Of a stretch of 64,000 bases of DNA, positions 23,201-32,641 are shown piece by piece (positions within the stretch are counted from its first letter, which is position 1; each line of letters begins with the position of its first letter). This DNA is from Prionace glauca (lineage: Eukaryota; Chordata; Chondrichthyes; Carcharhiniformes; Carcharhinidae), in the NCBI GenBank assembly GCA_037974335.1, contig CM075761.1, positions 13,443,543-13,507,542 of the forward strand. The letters run 5' to 3'. Under the pieces are notes generated by a model that ran no database searches, was not told the origin of the DNA, and saw only the letters and a program-made list of their open reading frames with translations. A program made the translations under genes and the position numbers.

Positions 23201-26200
23201 TCGAAAAGATTCTCATTTTTCTACTAATCGAATGCTCTCGAATTTGGAAACTTTGTTTTTTTTCTAACCTTGACGGCTCCAAAGATTACAAGCCCAGCTC
23301 CTCCCTTCTCTTAACGCTAACTGAATTCGCTCATTCCTTCCTGATAATTTTCCTTCGCAACTCCTCCGAGCCTTTGATGTTCTTCCCAAAAATCAGTGCT
23401 CACAACTGAATACCATGATATAAATGTGTCCAATCAGTGATTCAAACAGGTTTAGAACATAGAACATAGAACATAGAACATAGAACATTACAGAGGTGAT
23501 TTCTCAATTTTATAAGTTCAGGGTCCCTGTATATGTCTTTCAGTGGCCACGTGAGTTTATCCTTCCATCTCCAAGATTTGTGGGATTTCAGAATGATTAC
23601 AGCACACAAACTATTTAGCCGATGGTGGAAACTCAGGGGATGACGAGCGACCTGATAGAAATCTATAAAATTATAAGGGGCGTAGCTAAGGTGAAGAGTC
23701 GGTAGCTTTTTAACAGAACAATTACAAGGGGGCATAAGTTCAGGGTAAGAGGGAAAAGTTCAGTGTAGCAGTGCAAGGGAAGTTACTTACACAGAGAGTG
23801 GTGGGGGACTGGAATGCAGTACCAGGACGCATCTGGATAATCAACTGACAGGCAGAGGGATACAGATGGTTGGCCTAGATAGGCCAAGCTGATCGGTGCA
23901 GGCCTGGTTTTGTACTGTAGTTTTTTTTGTTCTTTGATACCTGCATTGCATTTCTTCAAGAACAATTCAGTCACGTTCCTCGACCATTCCCCTCGAACTT
24001 TTTTTTAAATTTTTAACCCAATTTATTTAATTCGCGTTGGACAGCCTCGAGCAATTGGGCCTCCGATTCAATTTCAAATGTTGCATTTCACATCCATTCT
24101 ACCCCTCCACTTGAGTTTCCTCTGGGTGTTCTGGTTTCCTCCCACAATCCAAAGATGAACAGGTTTGTTGGATTGGCCATGCTAAATTGCCCCTTAGTTG
24201 TCCAGAATGTCCAGGTTAGCTGGGTTTGCCGTGCTAAATTGCCCCTTTGTGACCCAAGATGTCTCGGCTTGGGTATTAGCGTTGGGATAGGGTCTGGGTA
24301 AATGCTCTGTTGGAGAGTCGGTGAAGACTTAATGATCTAAATGTCCTCCTTCTGCACCGTAGGATTGTATGATTTGTGTAGGTTCACGAACAGGCAATTA
24401 GTTACCGTGTGATGGATGTGTTAGAATCTTTTCCAACAACCGAAATTCAAGATTTGTTCTTAATACTTATAAAATAGCAGCACCTGAAAAAAATCATAGT
24501 CCATTCAGCTCATCGAGTGTACTTCCATACGATCGTGGGCAGCACCGTGGCACAGGGGTTAGCAGTGTTGCCTCATATCGCTAGAGTCCCAGGTTCAATT
24601 CCCAGTTTGGGTCATTGTTTGTGTGCGTTAGCACGTTCTCCCCATTTCTGCGTGGGTTTCGCCCGCGTGCTCTGACTTCCTCCCATCGTCCAAAGATGTG
24701 CAGGTTCGATGGTTAGATGAATTGGTCATGCTAAATTGCTCTTTAGTATCGAGGATCTAGCTAGGGTAAATGCATTACGTTATGGGGATAGGGACTGGGT
24801 GTTTCAAATGCATTCAGGTATACTGCCCTCATAGAAGTTTTTGCACCTTCTTTTTGCATTCTAACGCTTCCATTAATAACATTTCTTGACCTCTCCTTCC
24901 TTTTTAACATTTTTCCTGATTTTTGATGAATTTGGAACTTACTCCCCACATTTTGTCCTTTCTCCCTCATTCTCGGACTCTTTATATAAGTTTCCATCCC
25001 TCTGACGTATTAGTTTAAGCCCTCCCCAACCGTTCTATCATACACTCCCCCTCGACCATCAGTCCCAGTCCTGCCCAGGTATAAGCCGTCCAATTTATTC
25101 CGGTACCACCTCCTCCAGACCCGGTCCCAGGAATCTGAAACCTTCCCCCTGACACCATCTCTTCAGCCAAGCATTTATCCAATATGTCCTCTGATTTCTA
25201 CTCTGACTAGCACGGGGCACCGGTAGTAATCCTGACATCATTACCTGTGAGGTCCGATTGCTTAACTTTCTTCCCAGCTTCCTGAATTCTGCTTTTTGAG
25301 CCACATCCCCTTTATTTTGATCTATGTCGCTTGCACCAACATCTACTATGAGCGCTGGTTGTTCGTCCTCTCCCTTCAAAAGACCTGCAGCCGCTCCGTG
25401 ACATCCTTCACCCGAGCACGAGGGAGGCAACATACCATCCTGGAGTCTCGTTTGCGACCACAGAAACAAAGAACAAAAACAGCCCGGGAAACAGGCCCTT
25501 CGGCCCAACGAGCCCGCGCCGCCATTTTAACATTACAAGTTCCCCCTCCACCCATGACGCTTATCTAAATGTTTATGGCAATGCACATTGAGGGAAACTA
25601 ATTTAGGGACAATTTATTACCTCCAATCAGCCTAATAGCACATCTTTGGGGTGTGGGAGGAAACCGGAGCACCCGGAGAAAACCCACGCAAGCACGGGGA
25701 GAATGTGCAAACTCCTACAGACACTGGACCAAAGCCATGTGTCTGCACAGCTAACAGTGATAGTCACTGAGCTGGCGTGTTGCCCAGCATCTGGTCCAGT
25801 TTAAGCGCAAACATGAAGCACTAGGCTATTCGCTGATGACACGAAGGTCGGCGGTGTTGTGGATGGTCTGGAAGGATGTCAAAAGTTGCAGCAGGACATA
25901 GATAGGATGCAGGAATGGGCGGAGAAGTGGCAGATGGACTTCAACGCGGATAAATGTGTAGTCGTCCATTTCGGCAGAACCAACGGGATGAACGAGTACA
26001 CTATCAAGGGCAGGAGTCTTAGTAGCGTTGAAGAGCAGAAGGATCTCGGGGTCCGGGTCCACAGGACTCTTAAATCGGCCTCGCAGGTGGAGGAGGTGGT
26101 CAAGAAGGCGTATGGTGTACTGGCCTTCATTAATCGAGGGATTGAGTTTAGGAGTCGGGAGGTAATGCTGCAACTTTACAGGACCCTTTTCAGGCTTCAT

Positions 26201-29137
26201 TTGGAGTACTGTGCGCAGTTCTGGTCGCCTCACTATAGGAAAGACGTAGAAGCTATTGAAAGGGTGCAGAGGAGATTTACAAGGATGTTGCCTGGACTGG
26301 GAGGCATGCCTTATGAAGATAGGTTGAGGGAGCTGGGACTCTTTTCCCTGGAGAGGCGAAGGTTGAGAGGCGACCTGATAGAAGTTTATAAAATGTTGAG
26401 AGGAATAGATAGGGTGGACTCTCAGAGACTATTTCCCCGGGTTGAAATGGTCGCTACGAGAGGACACAGATTTAAGGTGCGGGGAGGGAGGTACAGAGGT
26501 GATGTTAGGGGTAAGTTTTTCACTCAGAGGGTGGTGAGTGAATGGAATCGGCTGCCGTCATCGGTGGTGGAGGCGAACTCGCTGGGGTCTTTTAAAAGAC
26601 TTCTGGATGAGTTTATGGGGTTTAATGGGATTGGGGGTTATAGATAGGTCTATAGATTGGTGGGGTTGATGTGATCGGCGCAACTCGAGGGCCGAAGGGC
26701 CTGTTTGTGCTGTAATGATCTGTGTTCTATTCTCGAATATTCAAGAGCATTCCCAGTACGACCCACCGCGTGTACGCCCCTCGTTGGACAACAAGGCGGA
26801 CCGACTTAAAACCTGTGAATGAAAAGAGAAAAACGCCTGTCTATTCCCTTTACAATCTAATCTCCTATAACTATTGCGCTGGCAGACTTTTTATCCGTCT
26901 CCTTTGGAGTAAAACCGGCTGTAGTGCAATGAGTTTGGATATTGCTGTTTTCCTTAGAAAGGTCATTCCTAGATTCACTTCTCGGGAAGGGAGAGGGGGA
27001 GAAATAAGAACCTTTAGAAGGGCAAACCACATCTGAACATGAAGGAGAAAACTTGAAAGACCCGGGGGAGGGTGGGGGGGGGGGGGGGTGGGAGGGGGGA
27101 TGGCGGGCGGAATACGATAGCTCTTTCGAAGAGACAGTCTAGGCATAATGGGTTGAATGGGATCTTCCTGGGAGCATACGTCACACATTTGCACATGTTT
27201 TCAGAAATACGAAGCGTCCCGAGGAAGAATGTGGCCAGATGCAGTTCGAATGGAGACTGACATATTTTCACAATCGAAGCTCACACACGCTCAGTTAAAC
27301 ATCGACAGACACACACACACATCCCCAGACATCTAGGATCAATCTATTAATGACTTCATCCAAATATTTCTACACTTGAATAGAAACTTTCAACATACAG
27401 AGTAACATCTCACCTTTCCGTTTTTCAGTTGCTTTCGGATTCGACACATTCTTCGTCCGGTATTCCCCTGGAGACCCCAGTTGAACAATACAAGTGCAGT
27501 CAGCGCCGCTTTTCCAGGTTCCCGCCGACACCATGACATGACTGCTGATGCTGTAGGTCCCGTTCCCCTCCATTGTCCCGGGATCACTCGATCCTTCAGT
27601 GACGTTACCGGAAATATTCCAGAAAACAACAATCTGGTTGGAAGAAACTCCACTGACCAAACACACTAAGGGGAATGGATCATTCCCATCCGGCTCAGAC
27701 GGCGGGACAAATACCAGCAGGGCCGTCTTGTTGGTAGAACTGTCTGGACAAAAATCGGGGAAAAGTTAACGATAAATTTACACCAAATGGTATTGCTGTG
27801 CACAATCCGAATTCATTTCACTTATTCTCTTACCTCCAACCAGTAGTGTGGGTCCATTCTGGAGAGGTGCATAGCCAACCTTATCAGCACAGTAGTAGGA
27901 ACCCGAGTCATTCGCCTGGACATTGCGAATTTCCAATATCAATTCGCGTTTGTCGTTCCCTTTCTTGGAAATAAATTTACAATCGCCACCCGGACAGGGT
28001 GGGATCTCGATTACTTTGGGGATTTCACCAACGCTTTGTTTATACCAGAAATAGCTAGTCACCAATTCCAACTCATCGCTGAGCTGACAGGTTAAATTAA
28101 CCGTCTGGCCAACTTCAGCTGTCACTGTGAAGGGCCTCTGAGGCAGAGAGAGCTCGGAATCTGTAACTAGAGAGATTATTGATACATTACCACGGATTAT
28201 TTCAACATAGAAAACAGCCGTCTGAAAAAATAAACAAATCGCCGACAAATTAAGAACAATCTTCAATTATTCTCGCTTAGACTTATTTCACAATTTGTGT
28301 TTCTTCTCTTGAAAGTAGAACATAGAACCCTACATTGAACATAGAACCCTACAGTTCAGAAACAGGCCCTTCGGACCATCGAGTCTGCACCGAACACAAT
28401 CCCACCCAGACCCTATCCCCATATCCCTACACATTTTACCTGCTAATCCCTCTAACCTACACATCCCAGGACACTAAGGGGCAATTTTTAGCATAGCCAA
28501 TGAACCTAACCCGCACATCTTTGGACTGTGGGAGGAAACCGGAGCACCCGGAGAAAACCCACGCAGACACGAGGAGAATGTGCAAACTCCACACAGGCAG
28601 TGACCCGAGCCGGGAATCGAACCCAGGACCCTGGAGCTGTGAAGCAGCAGTGCTAACCACTGTGCTACCGTGCCGTAGGAAACAGTAGGAAACAGAAAGT
28701 AAACAAAATCATTTTCCCAATCATTGGATCACATTTGCATTGCTGTAGCCGGGGGGGAGGGGGGGCAGGGAGGTTGGCACTACTGCCTCCCAGAGCTGGG
28801 CAGCGGGCTTCAATCCCTGGCTTGGAAAATTCTCTGTGCACATTCTCGCCCTGTCTGCGTGAGTTTCCTCTGGGGGCTCCGGTTTCTTCCCACAGTCCCA
28901 AAGCTGTGCTGGTTCGGTGGATTGACCATGATAAATTCTCCCTGCTTGACCCCGACCGGGGTGTGGCGACCAGGACATTTTCACAATAACTTAATTTCAG
29001 TGTGAATGTAAACCCATTTGTGACACTAATGGTTAAAAAAACTATTTTTGACTGATGTCCAATTTAAGTGGCACGTACTCACCATAAGCCCATAACAGTT
29101 GGAGAATAATTATCAGGGATAAAGATTGTTGGGGCAT
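17184..29137 (-). CDS. Gene A: V-J-C1 immunoglobulin-superfamily transmembrane receptor (complete, six exons)
   Basis: Spliced on the minus strand from exons 29137-29083, 28166-27834, 27743-27414, 21874-21773, 17421-17372 and 17261-17184. The lengths (55, 333, 330, 102, 50, 78) sum to 948 bases, an exact 316 codons with stop. Every junction has AG/GT ends, and phases are 1,1,1,1,0. The predicted protein has 315 residues: signal peptide (about 1-18), V domain with joined J strand (19-129), C1 domain (130-239), connecting peptide and transmembrane helix (240-273), and a cytoplasmic tail (274-315) with LYASLDL and a lysine/arginine-rich end. A type I cell-surface receptor or ligand is expected. 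The family is seen directly; an inhibitory-like role is inferred from the tyrosine motif and uncharged helix. Introns are 916, 90, 5539, 4351 and 110 bases, the long ones full of LINE and SINE copies. It is not tapasin or a rearranging antigen receptor: there is no recombination signal between V and J. Symbol unknown. Confidence 0.85.
17372..17421 (-). CDS. Gene A exon 5: first cytoplasmic exon
   Basis: A 50-base phase 1-0 exon (acceptor CACACAG, donor GTGAGTGC) encoding GDDSQSDAILETQRGVQ. It aligns in position, phase and acidic character with the gene B exon GTGNSDEELTESREHKQNNK, which is the main reason for calling so short an exon. No tyrosine. Confidence 0.72.
17620..17825 (-). mobile_element. 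Degraded V-SINE in gene A intron 4
   Basis: Reverse core and head remnants (GGAGGAAACTGGATCACACG, GCAGTGCCAACCAATGTTAC) with a short (CA)n. Confidence 0.55.
17985..18450 (-). mobile_element. Old CR1 LINE fragment
   Basis: Reverse 3' end AACACAGGAAACAGATCCTTC, then C-terminal RT remnants (CCTCATTCTCCGTCTTTCCA). Lies in gene A intron 4. Confidence 0.6.
18455..18845. other. Intronic stretch without recognised feature
   Basis: Part of gene A intron 4. An open plus frame near 18663-18815 (DTSVIVELVDVKEYTLWTER) follows TTGCAG, but has no convincing donor or homologue. Confidence 0.3.
18847..19765 (+). mobile_element. CR1-C-like LINE split by a reverse CR1-A
   Basis: Outer element 18847-19221 and 19479-19765 (KANGMLAFIGRGFLYRNRDV, then KRNFFTQRVENVWNSQP and TTTCTATGTTTCT). 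Inner CR1-A lies on the minus strand at 19222-19478, beginning GCATAGAACATAGAACACTA. Confidence 0.75.
19766..20305. other. Intronic stretch without recognised feature
   Basis: Gene A intron 4. AT-rich, with an open plus frame (19897-20211) of hydrophobic composition and no supporting splice sites. Confidence 0.3.
20339..21590 (+). mobile_element. CR1-B LINE with internal CR1 micro-insertion
   Basis: The frame at 20559-21356 is open for 265 codons: [43 protein letters not shown] reverse CR1 3' end of about 50 bases sits at 20445-20494. A 12-base duplication AAGCAGGTTTGA (20326-20350) marks the 5' edge. In gene A intron 4. Confidence 0.85.
20445..20494 (-). mobile_element. CR1 3'-end micro-insertion
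   Basis: TTAGAACATAGAACACAGAA to GGCCCTTCGGCCCACG is only the last 50 or so bases of a CR1. It replaces about 20 bases present in the intact CR1-B at 6020-6040. Confidence 0.75.
21773..21874 (-). CDS. Gene A exon 4: connecting peptide and transmembrane helix
   Basis: A 102-base phase 1-1 exon with acceptor CCTCTATAG and donor GTGAGG. It encodes EWCTLE, then the uncharged hydrophobic run VSIGIPIVVIMIVLLILIS, then IWICNKGRSG as stop-transfer. The single Cys before the membrane could make an inter-chain disulphide. There is no acidic or basic residue inside the helix, unlike gene B, so it should not need a charged adaptor. It lies 5.5 kb from the C1 exon; the link is supported by phase, order and the summed frame. 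Confidence 0.82.
22035..22268 (-). mobile_element. SINE2, head missing
   Basis: Reverse tail GAACGAAGAACAGAAACAGC and core, in gene A intron 3. Confidence 0.75.
22500..23145 (+). mobile_element. CR1-D LINE 3' fragment
   Basis: CAGCGCATTGAGTATAGGAG through GGTATGGGCCAAACCCTGGC to TATGACTCGATGG; a different and older subfamily with many breaks. Gene A intron 3. Confidence 0.65.
23150..23450 (-). mobile_element. Old CR1 fragment
   Basis: Reverse C-terminal RT remnants (AATTCGCTCATTCCTTCCTG, TTCCTTCGCAACTCCTCCGA). Weak match. Confidence 0.4.
23455..23492 (-). mobile_element. CR1 tail micro-insertion
   Basis: Five heptamer units (AGAACAT)n and ATTACAG only, i.e. the extreme 3' end of a CR1. Confidence 0.6.
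23630..23940 (+). mobile_element. CR1-D LINE 3' fragment
   Basis: TGACGAGCGACCTGATAGAA through GGTGCAGGCCTGGTTTTGTA, with tail TTTTTTGTTCTTTG. Confidence 0.65.
24095..24365 (+). mobile_element. V-SINE with duplicated core
   Basis: The core segment TTGGATTGGCCATGCTAAAT is followed by a second diverged unit (GCTGGGTTTGCCGTGCTAAA) about 50 bases on. Confidence 0.6.
24536..24815 (+). mobile_element. V-SINE
   Basis: tRNA-like head GGGCAGCACCGTGGCACAGG, core and tail GGGGATAGGGACTGGGTG. Confidence 0.75.
24820..25460 (-). mobile_element. CR1-type ORF1 fragment with SGNH-esterase-like region
   Basis: The minus strand 25460-25095 reads EDEQPALIVDVGASDIDQNK, then LLPVPRASQSRNQRTY, NAWLKRWCQGEGFRFLGPG. 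This matches my recollection of the esterase domain in the first ORF of some CR1 elements. Further downstream is degraded. Gene A intron 3. Confidence 0.6.
25463..25790 (-). mobile_element. SINE2 shared with paralogous blocks
   Basis: Full reverse SINE2. It abuts the duplicated segment at 25790, as the SINE2 at 50970-51320 and 57225-57530 also do, so the insertion probably preceded the duplication. Confidence 0.75.
25790..26825. repeat. Duplicated segment, copy 1 (split by CR1-A)
   Basis: Outer pieces 25790-25829 and 26736-26825 (CCGCGTGTACGCCCCTCGTT, GGCGGACCGACTTAAAACCT) are the reverse complement of 50820-50965 and are related to 57090-57225. Confidence 0.7.
25830..26735 (+). mobile_element. 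CR1-A LINE, young 5'-truncated copy
   Basis: Open for 262 codons (25859-26647) from [20 protein letters not shown] to GFNGIGGYR, with an intact 3' end. Inserted inside the duplicated segment (25790-25829 and 26736-26825). Nearly identical to 2376-3257. Lies in gene A intron 3, antisense to the gene. Confidence 0.88.
27066..27112. repeat. G-rich tract
   Basis: Nearly continuous G runs (up to 13) interrupted by single T or A; potential quadruplex on the non-template strand of the gene A intron. Confidence 0.7.
27414..27743 (-). CDS. Gene A exon 3: C1-set immunoglobulin domain
   Basis: A 330-base phase 1-1 exon only 90 bases after the V-J exon, with acceptor TTTTGTCCAG. Landmarks are FPLVCLVSGV (B-strand Cys), VVFWNISG (C-strand Trp), GTYSISSHVMVSAGTWKSG (D-E strands typical of immunoglobulin and T-cell-receptor constant domains) and CTCIVQ (F strand). 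The second Cys of CTC is in the canonical place, and the adjacent extra Cys is shared with gene B. Four sequons (NKT, NIS, NVT, NGT) suggest heavy glycosylation. The exon ends in a basic stretch TEKRKG before the GTGAG donor. Confidence 0.88.
27834..28166 (-). CDS. Gene A exon 2: joined V-J domain
   Basis: A 333-base phase 1-1 exon. The acceptor CTCTCTAG matches the position used in gene B (both continue TTACAG). It encodes a V-set domain: first Cys in VNLTCQL, Trp in YFWYKQ, and DSGSYYC for the third-strand Cys. An extra Cys pair lies in PPCPGGDC between the C' and D strands. After the CDR3-like KVGYAPLQ the G strand NGPTLLVGG runs straight to a GTAAG donor, so V and J are one exon. The FGXG bulge of a normal J is not kept (LQNG instead). 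N-glycosylation sequons are NLT and NDS. An open frame continues upstream of the acceptor, so a longer exon beginning at the TTTTTTCAG site near 28220 is possible but less likely. Confidence 0.88.
28318..28675 (-). mobile_element. V-SINE in gene A intron 1
   Basis: Near-full-length reverse copy, 3' end duplicated (AGAACCCTACATTGAAC then AGAACCCTACAGTTCAG), head to GTGCTACCGTGCCG. Confidence 0.85.
28745..29030 (+). mobile_element. V-SINE in gene A intron 1, opposite orientation
   Basis: Diverged head, core GGGGGCTCCGGTTTCTTCCC, and a LINE-like tail GTGTGGCGACCAGGACATTT to CATTTGTGACACTAATG. It ends about 50 bases from the leader donor. Confidence 0.7.
29083..29137 (-). CDS. Gene A exon 1: signal peptide
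   Basis: Encodes MPQQSLSLIIILQLLWAYG, a short N-terminus followed by a hydrophobic stretch, then a GTGAGT donor in phase 1, the usual phase for leader exons of immunoglobulin-superfamily genes. The ATG is preceded by GAA (G at -3), an acceptable start context. The intron to the V-J exon is 916 bases and holds two V-SINE copies. Confidence 0.8.
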
Positions 29138-29139
29138 TT

Positions 29140-29470
29140 CGCGGAGGTGAGCAATTTCTCCCAGTTTCCACTTGTAATAGTTTGTTTTTGGTGAGCATTC
29201 GCCGACTGACTTGGGTCCAGTCCCAGTTAATTGATACACTTTAAGATGAGACGGAAATTATGACAAGGGGCGCAATGGAAAGTATGACACAATACTGGGG
29301 CAGTGTCCTGCTGAATGCCATATGCATCTGACGCACTGTGGTCGCCGCATACGTGTCACAGGGGTCAAGAGATAGGATAGCAATACATACTGGTTTGTCT
29401 TTTCAAGGGGATCACAACTGAATCAATACGCAGATATGTGCCAAATATGTAAGTAAAAGTTTAATGTAAT
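29140..29470 (-). other. 5' flank of gene A
   Basis: No TATA box or familiar repeat recognised upstream of the gene A start. Presumed promoter region by position only. Confidence 0.35.
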
Positions 29471-29474
29471 CTCA

Positions 29475-30345
29475 GGGTATAAGGACATAAGAACATAAGA
29501 AATAGGAGCAGGAGTAGGCCATCGCGCCCTTCGAGCCTGCCCCGCCATTCAATAAGATCATGGCTGATCTGTCGTGGCTCAGTTCCACTTTCCCGCCTTC
29601 TCCCTATAACTCTTAATCCCCTTGCCTATCAAAAACCTATCTACCCGCGTCTTAAATATATTTAGCGAGGCAGCCTCCACCACTTCAACGGGCAGAGAAT
29701 TCCAGAGACTCACCACCCTTTGAGTGAAGAAGTTGCTCCTCAACTCCGTTCTAAACTCTCCTCCGCCATATCTTGAGGCTGTGCCCCCTAGTCCTACTGT
29801 CCTTTCTGAGTGGGAAGAGTCTCTCCACCTCTATCCTATCCATCCCATTCATCATCTTATATTTCTCAATGAGATCTCCCCTCGTTCTTCTAAACTCTAA
29901 CGAGTACAAGCCTTGTTTATTCAGCGTCTCCTCATAGTTCAATTCCCTCAACTCCGGTATCAGCCTAGTAAACCTCCTCTGCACTCCCTCCAAGGCCAAA
30001 ATACCCTTGCGCAAGTACGGCGACCAAAACTGCACACAGTAATCCAGCTGCGGCCTCACCAGTGCCCTGTACATTTGCAGCAACACCTCCCTACTTTTAT
30101 ATTCAATCCCCTTCGCTATGAAGGCCAGCATCCCATTCGCCTTCCTGACCACCTGCTGCACCTGCAGGCTGGGTTTTTGCGACTCATGCACAAGGACCCC
30201 GAGGTCCCTCTGCACCGTCGCCTGCTGCAGTTTTTCGCCACGTAAGTAATAGTCCTTCCTACCATTCCTCCTACCAAAGTGGACCACCTCACACTTGCCA
30301 ACATTAAATTCCATTTGCCAGTTCCTGGCCCAGGGGTACGGGGCT
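29475..30345 (-). mobile_element. CR1-C LINE, 5'-truncated
   Basis: Open over 206 codons on the minus strand: WQMEFNVGKCEVVHFGRRNG, DLGVLVHESQKPSLQVQQVV, RRFTRLIPELREL. The 3' tail is GGCCTACTCCTGCTCCTATT on the minus strand. Confidence 0.85.
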
Positions 30346-30409
30346 AAGTTCAGAAGGATGGCCAAGGCCATTGAAACTTACAGAACAGTGAAAAACGTGA
30401 GAAAGGTGT

Positions 30410-30735
30410 TCAGAATGGAACAGAATAGAATAGAATCCCTACTCTGCAGAAGGGGGTCCATTCAGCAGATCCAATCTGCACTGACAGCAATCCCACCCAG
30501 GCCATATCCCCACATTGCCACCTTACAATGCCAGCCCCCTGGCAATGAGGGACAAATTCGCATGGCCAACCGAACAAATGCAAACATTTTGGGAGTGTGG
30601 GAGGAAACCGGAGCACACAGAGGAATTCCTTGCACACTTAACGAGAATGTGCAAAATTCACCCAGTCATCAAACGCCCCAACTGAACCTGGGTTCATGGC
30701 GCTGAGAGACAGCAGTACTAACTAATGTGCAACCC
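30410..30735 (-). mobile_element. V-SINE
   Basis: Diverged reverse copy; (GAATA)n at its 3' end, core GGAGGAAACCGGAGCACACA, head at 30735. Confidence 0.7.
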
Positions 30736-30769
30736 TCCATTAGTAGGAGAGACTAGGCTCCTGGGTCTT

Positions 30770-31020
30770 AAAGTGTTGACCCTTTAGAACCGAGATGAGG
30801 GAGAATTTCTTCGGCCAGAGGATGATGAATCTGTGGAATTCAGTGCCACAGAAGGAGGGCACGTCACTGAGTGCACTTAAGACAGAAATAGATCGATCTT
30901 TGATTGGTAAGGTGCTAAAAGGTTATGGTGTAAAGGTGGGAGAATGGGACTGAGAAACATATCAACCATGAATGGCAGAGCAGACTCAATGGGTTGAATG
31001 GCCTAATTCTGGTCGTTTGG
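30770..31020 (+). mobile_element. Old CR1 3' fragment
   Basis: TGAGGGAGAATTTCTTCGGC through GGGTTGAATGGCCTAATTCTG; C-terminal RT remnant. Confidence 0.6.
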
Positions 31021-31082
31021 TTGGGGCCGATTATATTAACTATTTCAATAGGGCGGTTGATCAGTGGTGGTGAGTTCCCTTA

Positions 31083-31740
31083 ATAGAACAAAGAACACAG
31101 AACATTGAACAATACAGCACTAAAACAGGCCTACGGCCCTTGATATTTTACCGAAAACGACACCGAATGAAACTAATCCCTTCTGCCTGGCGTGATCCGT
31201 ATCCCTAGGTGGGGGGGCAGGGAGTGGGGGGGGGGGGGACACTAATAATGTTAAAATGGCGGCGCGGGCTCGTTGGGCCGAAGGGCCTGTTTCCCGGGCT
31301 GTTTTTGTTCTTTGTTCTTTATTCCTTGCATTTTCAAGTCTTAACTAAAAAAAAACCTTAAACACTCCTATCTTATCAGCCTCCACCACCATCCCAGGCA
31401 GGGCGGTCCAAACACCTACCGTTCTCTTTGCAAAACATTTACCCCTCACATCTCTCAACTTCTCCCTACCACCTTAACTTCATGCCCCTTGATATTTGGC
31501 ATTTCATCTCTGGGAAATATAAAGATTTTGCCTGTCAACGCTGTCGAGGATTATCGTAATTTTATCGGCTTCTATCAGATCCCTCCTCAGCGTCCGCCAC
31601 TCCAAAGAAAACAACTTCTGCACCTTCTCTGTGGCAGTCCATTTGCTAACCAATAGCGCTAAAAAAGACGCGAGATCCAACATTTTGATCCCGCCCGTAG
31701 CGAGGTCACAACAATAGATTTCCAACAGATTGTCTTCTAC
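31083..31740 (-). mobile_element. Old CR1 split by SINE2
   Basis: Reverse CR1 (31083-31204 and about 31345-31740) interrupted by a plus SINE2 3' part (31205-31325), which begins with G runs and AAAATGGCGGCGCGGGCTCG. Confidence 0.65.
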
Positions 31741-31869
31741 TGGGAGAAGGGTGTGATGGCGATGGTGTCCCTATGCTGCCATTATCCTTCAGGGCGATCA
31801 AGGTGTGGGATTTGCAAAGTGAATGGCACGAAAATAGATTGAATGTAATGGTACACTCTGTGAGACATT

Positions 31870-32640
31870 CGGAAGCGAATGTTCTATTTCCACAATTATT
31901 AATGATGGGAGACTTCAATTTCCCAAACATCGACTGGAATATCCCTAGAGTAAGGGGTTTGGCTGGAGAGGAATTTGTTAGGTGTGTTCAGGAAGGTTTC
32001 CTGACACAATATGTGGACAAGCCTACGAGGGGAGAGGCAGTACTTGACCTGGTACTGGCGAATGAACCAGGGCAGGTGATGGATCTCTTGGTAGGAGAGC
32101 ATCTTGGGAATGGTGACCATAATTCTATCTCCTTCACAATTGCATTGGAACGAGATAGGATCAGGCAGTCTGGGAAGGTGTTTGTCTGGAGTAAGGGGAG
32201 ATACGAGGAAGTCAGGAAGTTACTTGGACAAATAAACTGGAAGGAGGCATTCTTAGGGAAAAGTACCGAAGGAAGGTGGCGGATATTCAAGGAATGTTTG
32301 TCTGGCGCTCTGCATGACAATGTTCCGATGAGACAAGGGGGTTTTGGTAGGTCGCGGGAACCGTGGTGCACGAAGGCTGTGTTGAACCTAGTCAGGAGGA
32401 AAAGGAAGGTGTACAAAAGGTTCAGGGAACTAGGAGAGGTTAAGGATCTTGAAGAATATAAGGACTGTAGAAAGGAGGTTAAAAGGGAAATTAGGAGAGC
32501 CAGAAGGGGTCATGAGAAGACCTTGGCGGGTAAGATTGAGGAAAATCCCAAGGCCTTCTCTAAATATGTGAAAGGTAAAAGGGTGAGAAGGGAAAGGATA
32601 GGACCTATAAAAGGTGAAGGGGGAAAGGTCTGTGTAGAAC
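31870..32640 (+). mobile_element. CR1 LINE ORF2: endonuclease C-terminus and linker
   Basis: Open for about 270 codons: MGDFNFPNIDW (endonuclease motif with catalytic Asp/Asn), EAVLDLVLANEPGQV, GDHNSISF (SDH-like motif), then a basic linker VKREIRRARRGHEKTL. The only endonuclease-bearing CR1 piece in the window; no RT follows. Confidence 0.8.
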
Positions 32641-32641
32641 C

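Noticed and set aside
25859-26647. 262-codon frame as a host gene
   Set aside because: It is the RT C-terminus of a CR1-A LINE, repeated almost identically at 2376-3164 and ending in CR1 heptamers.
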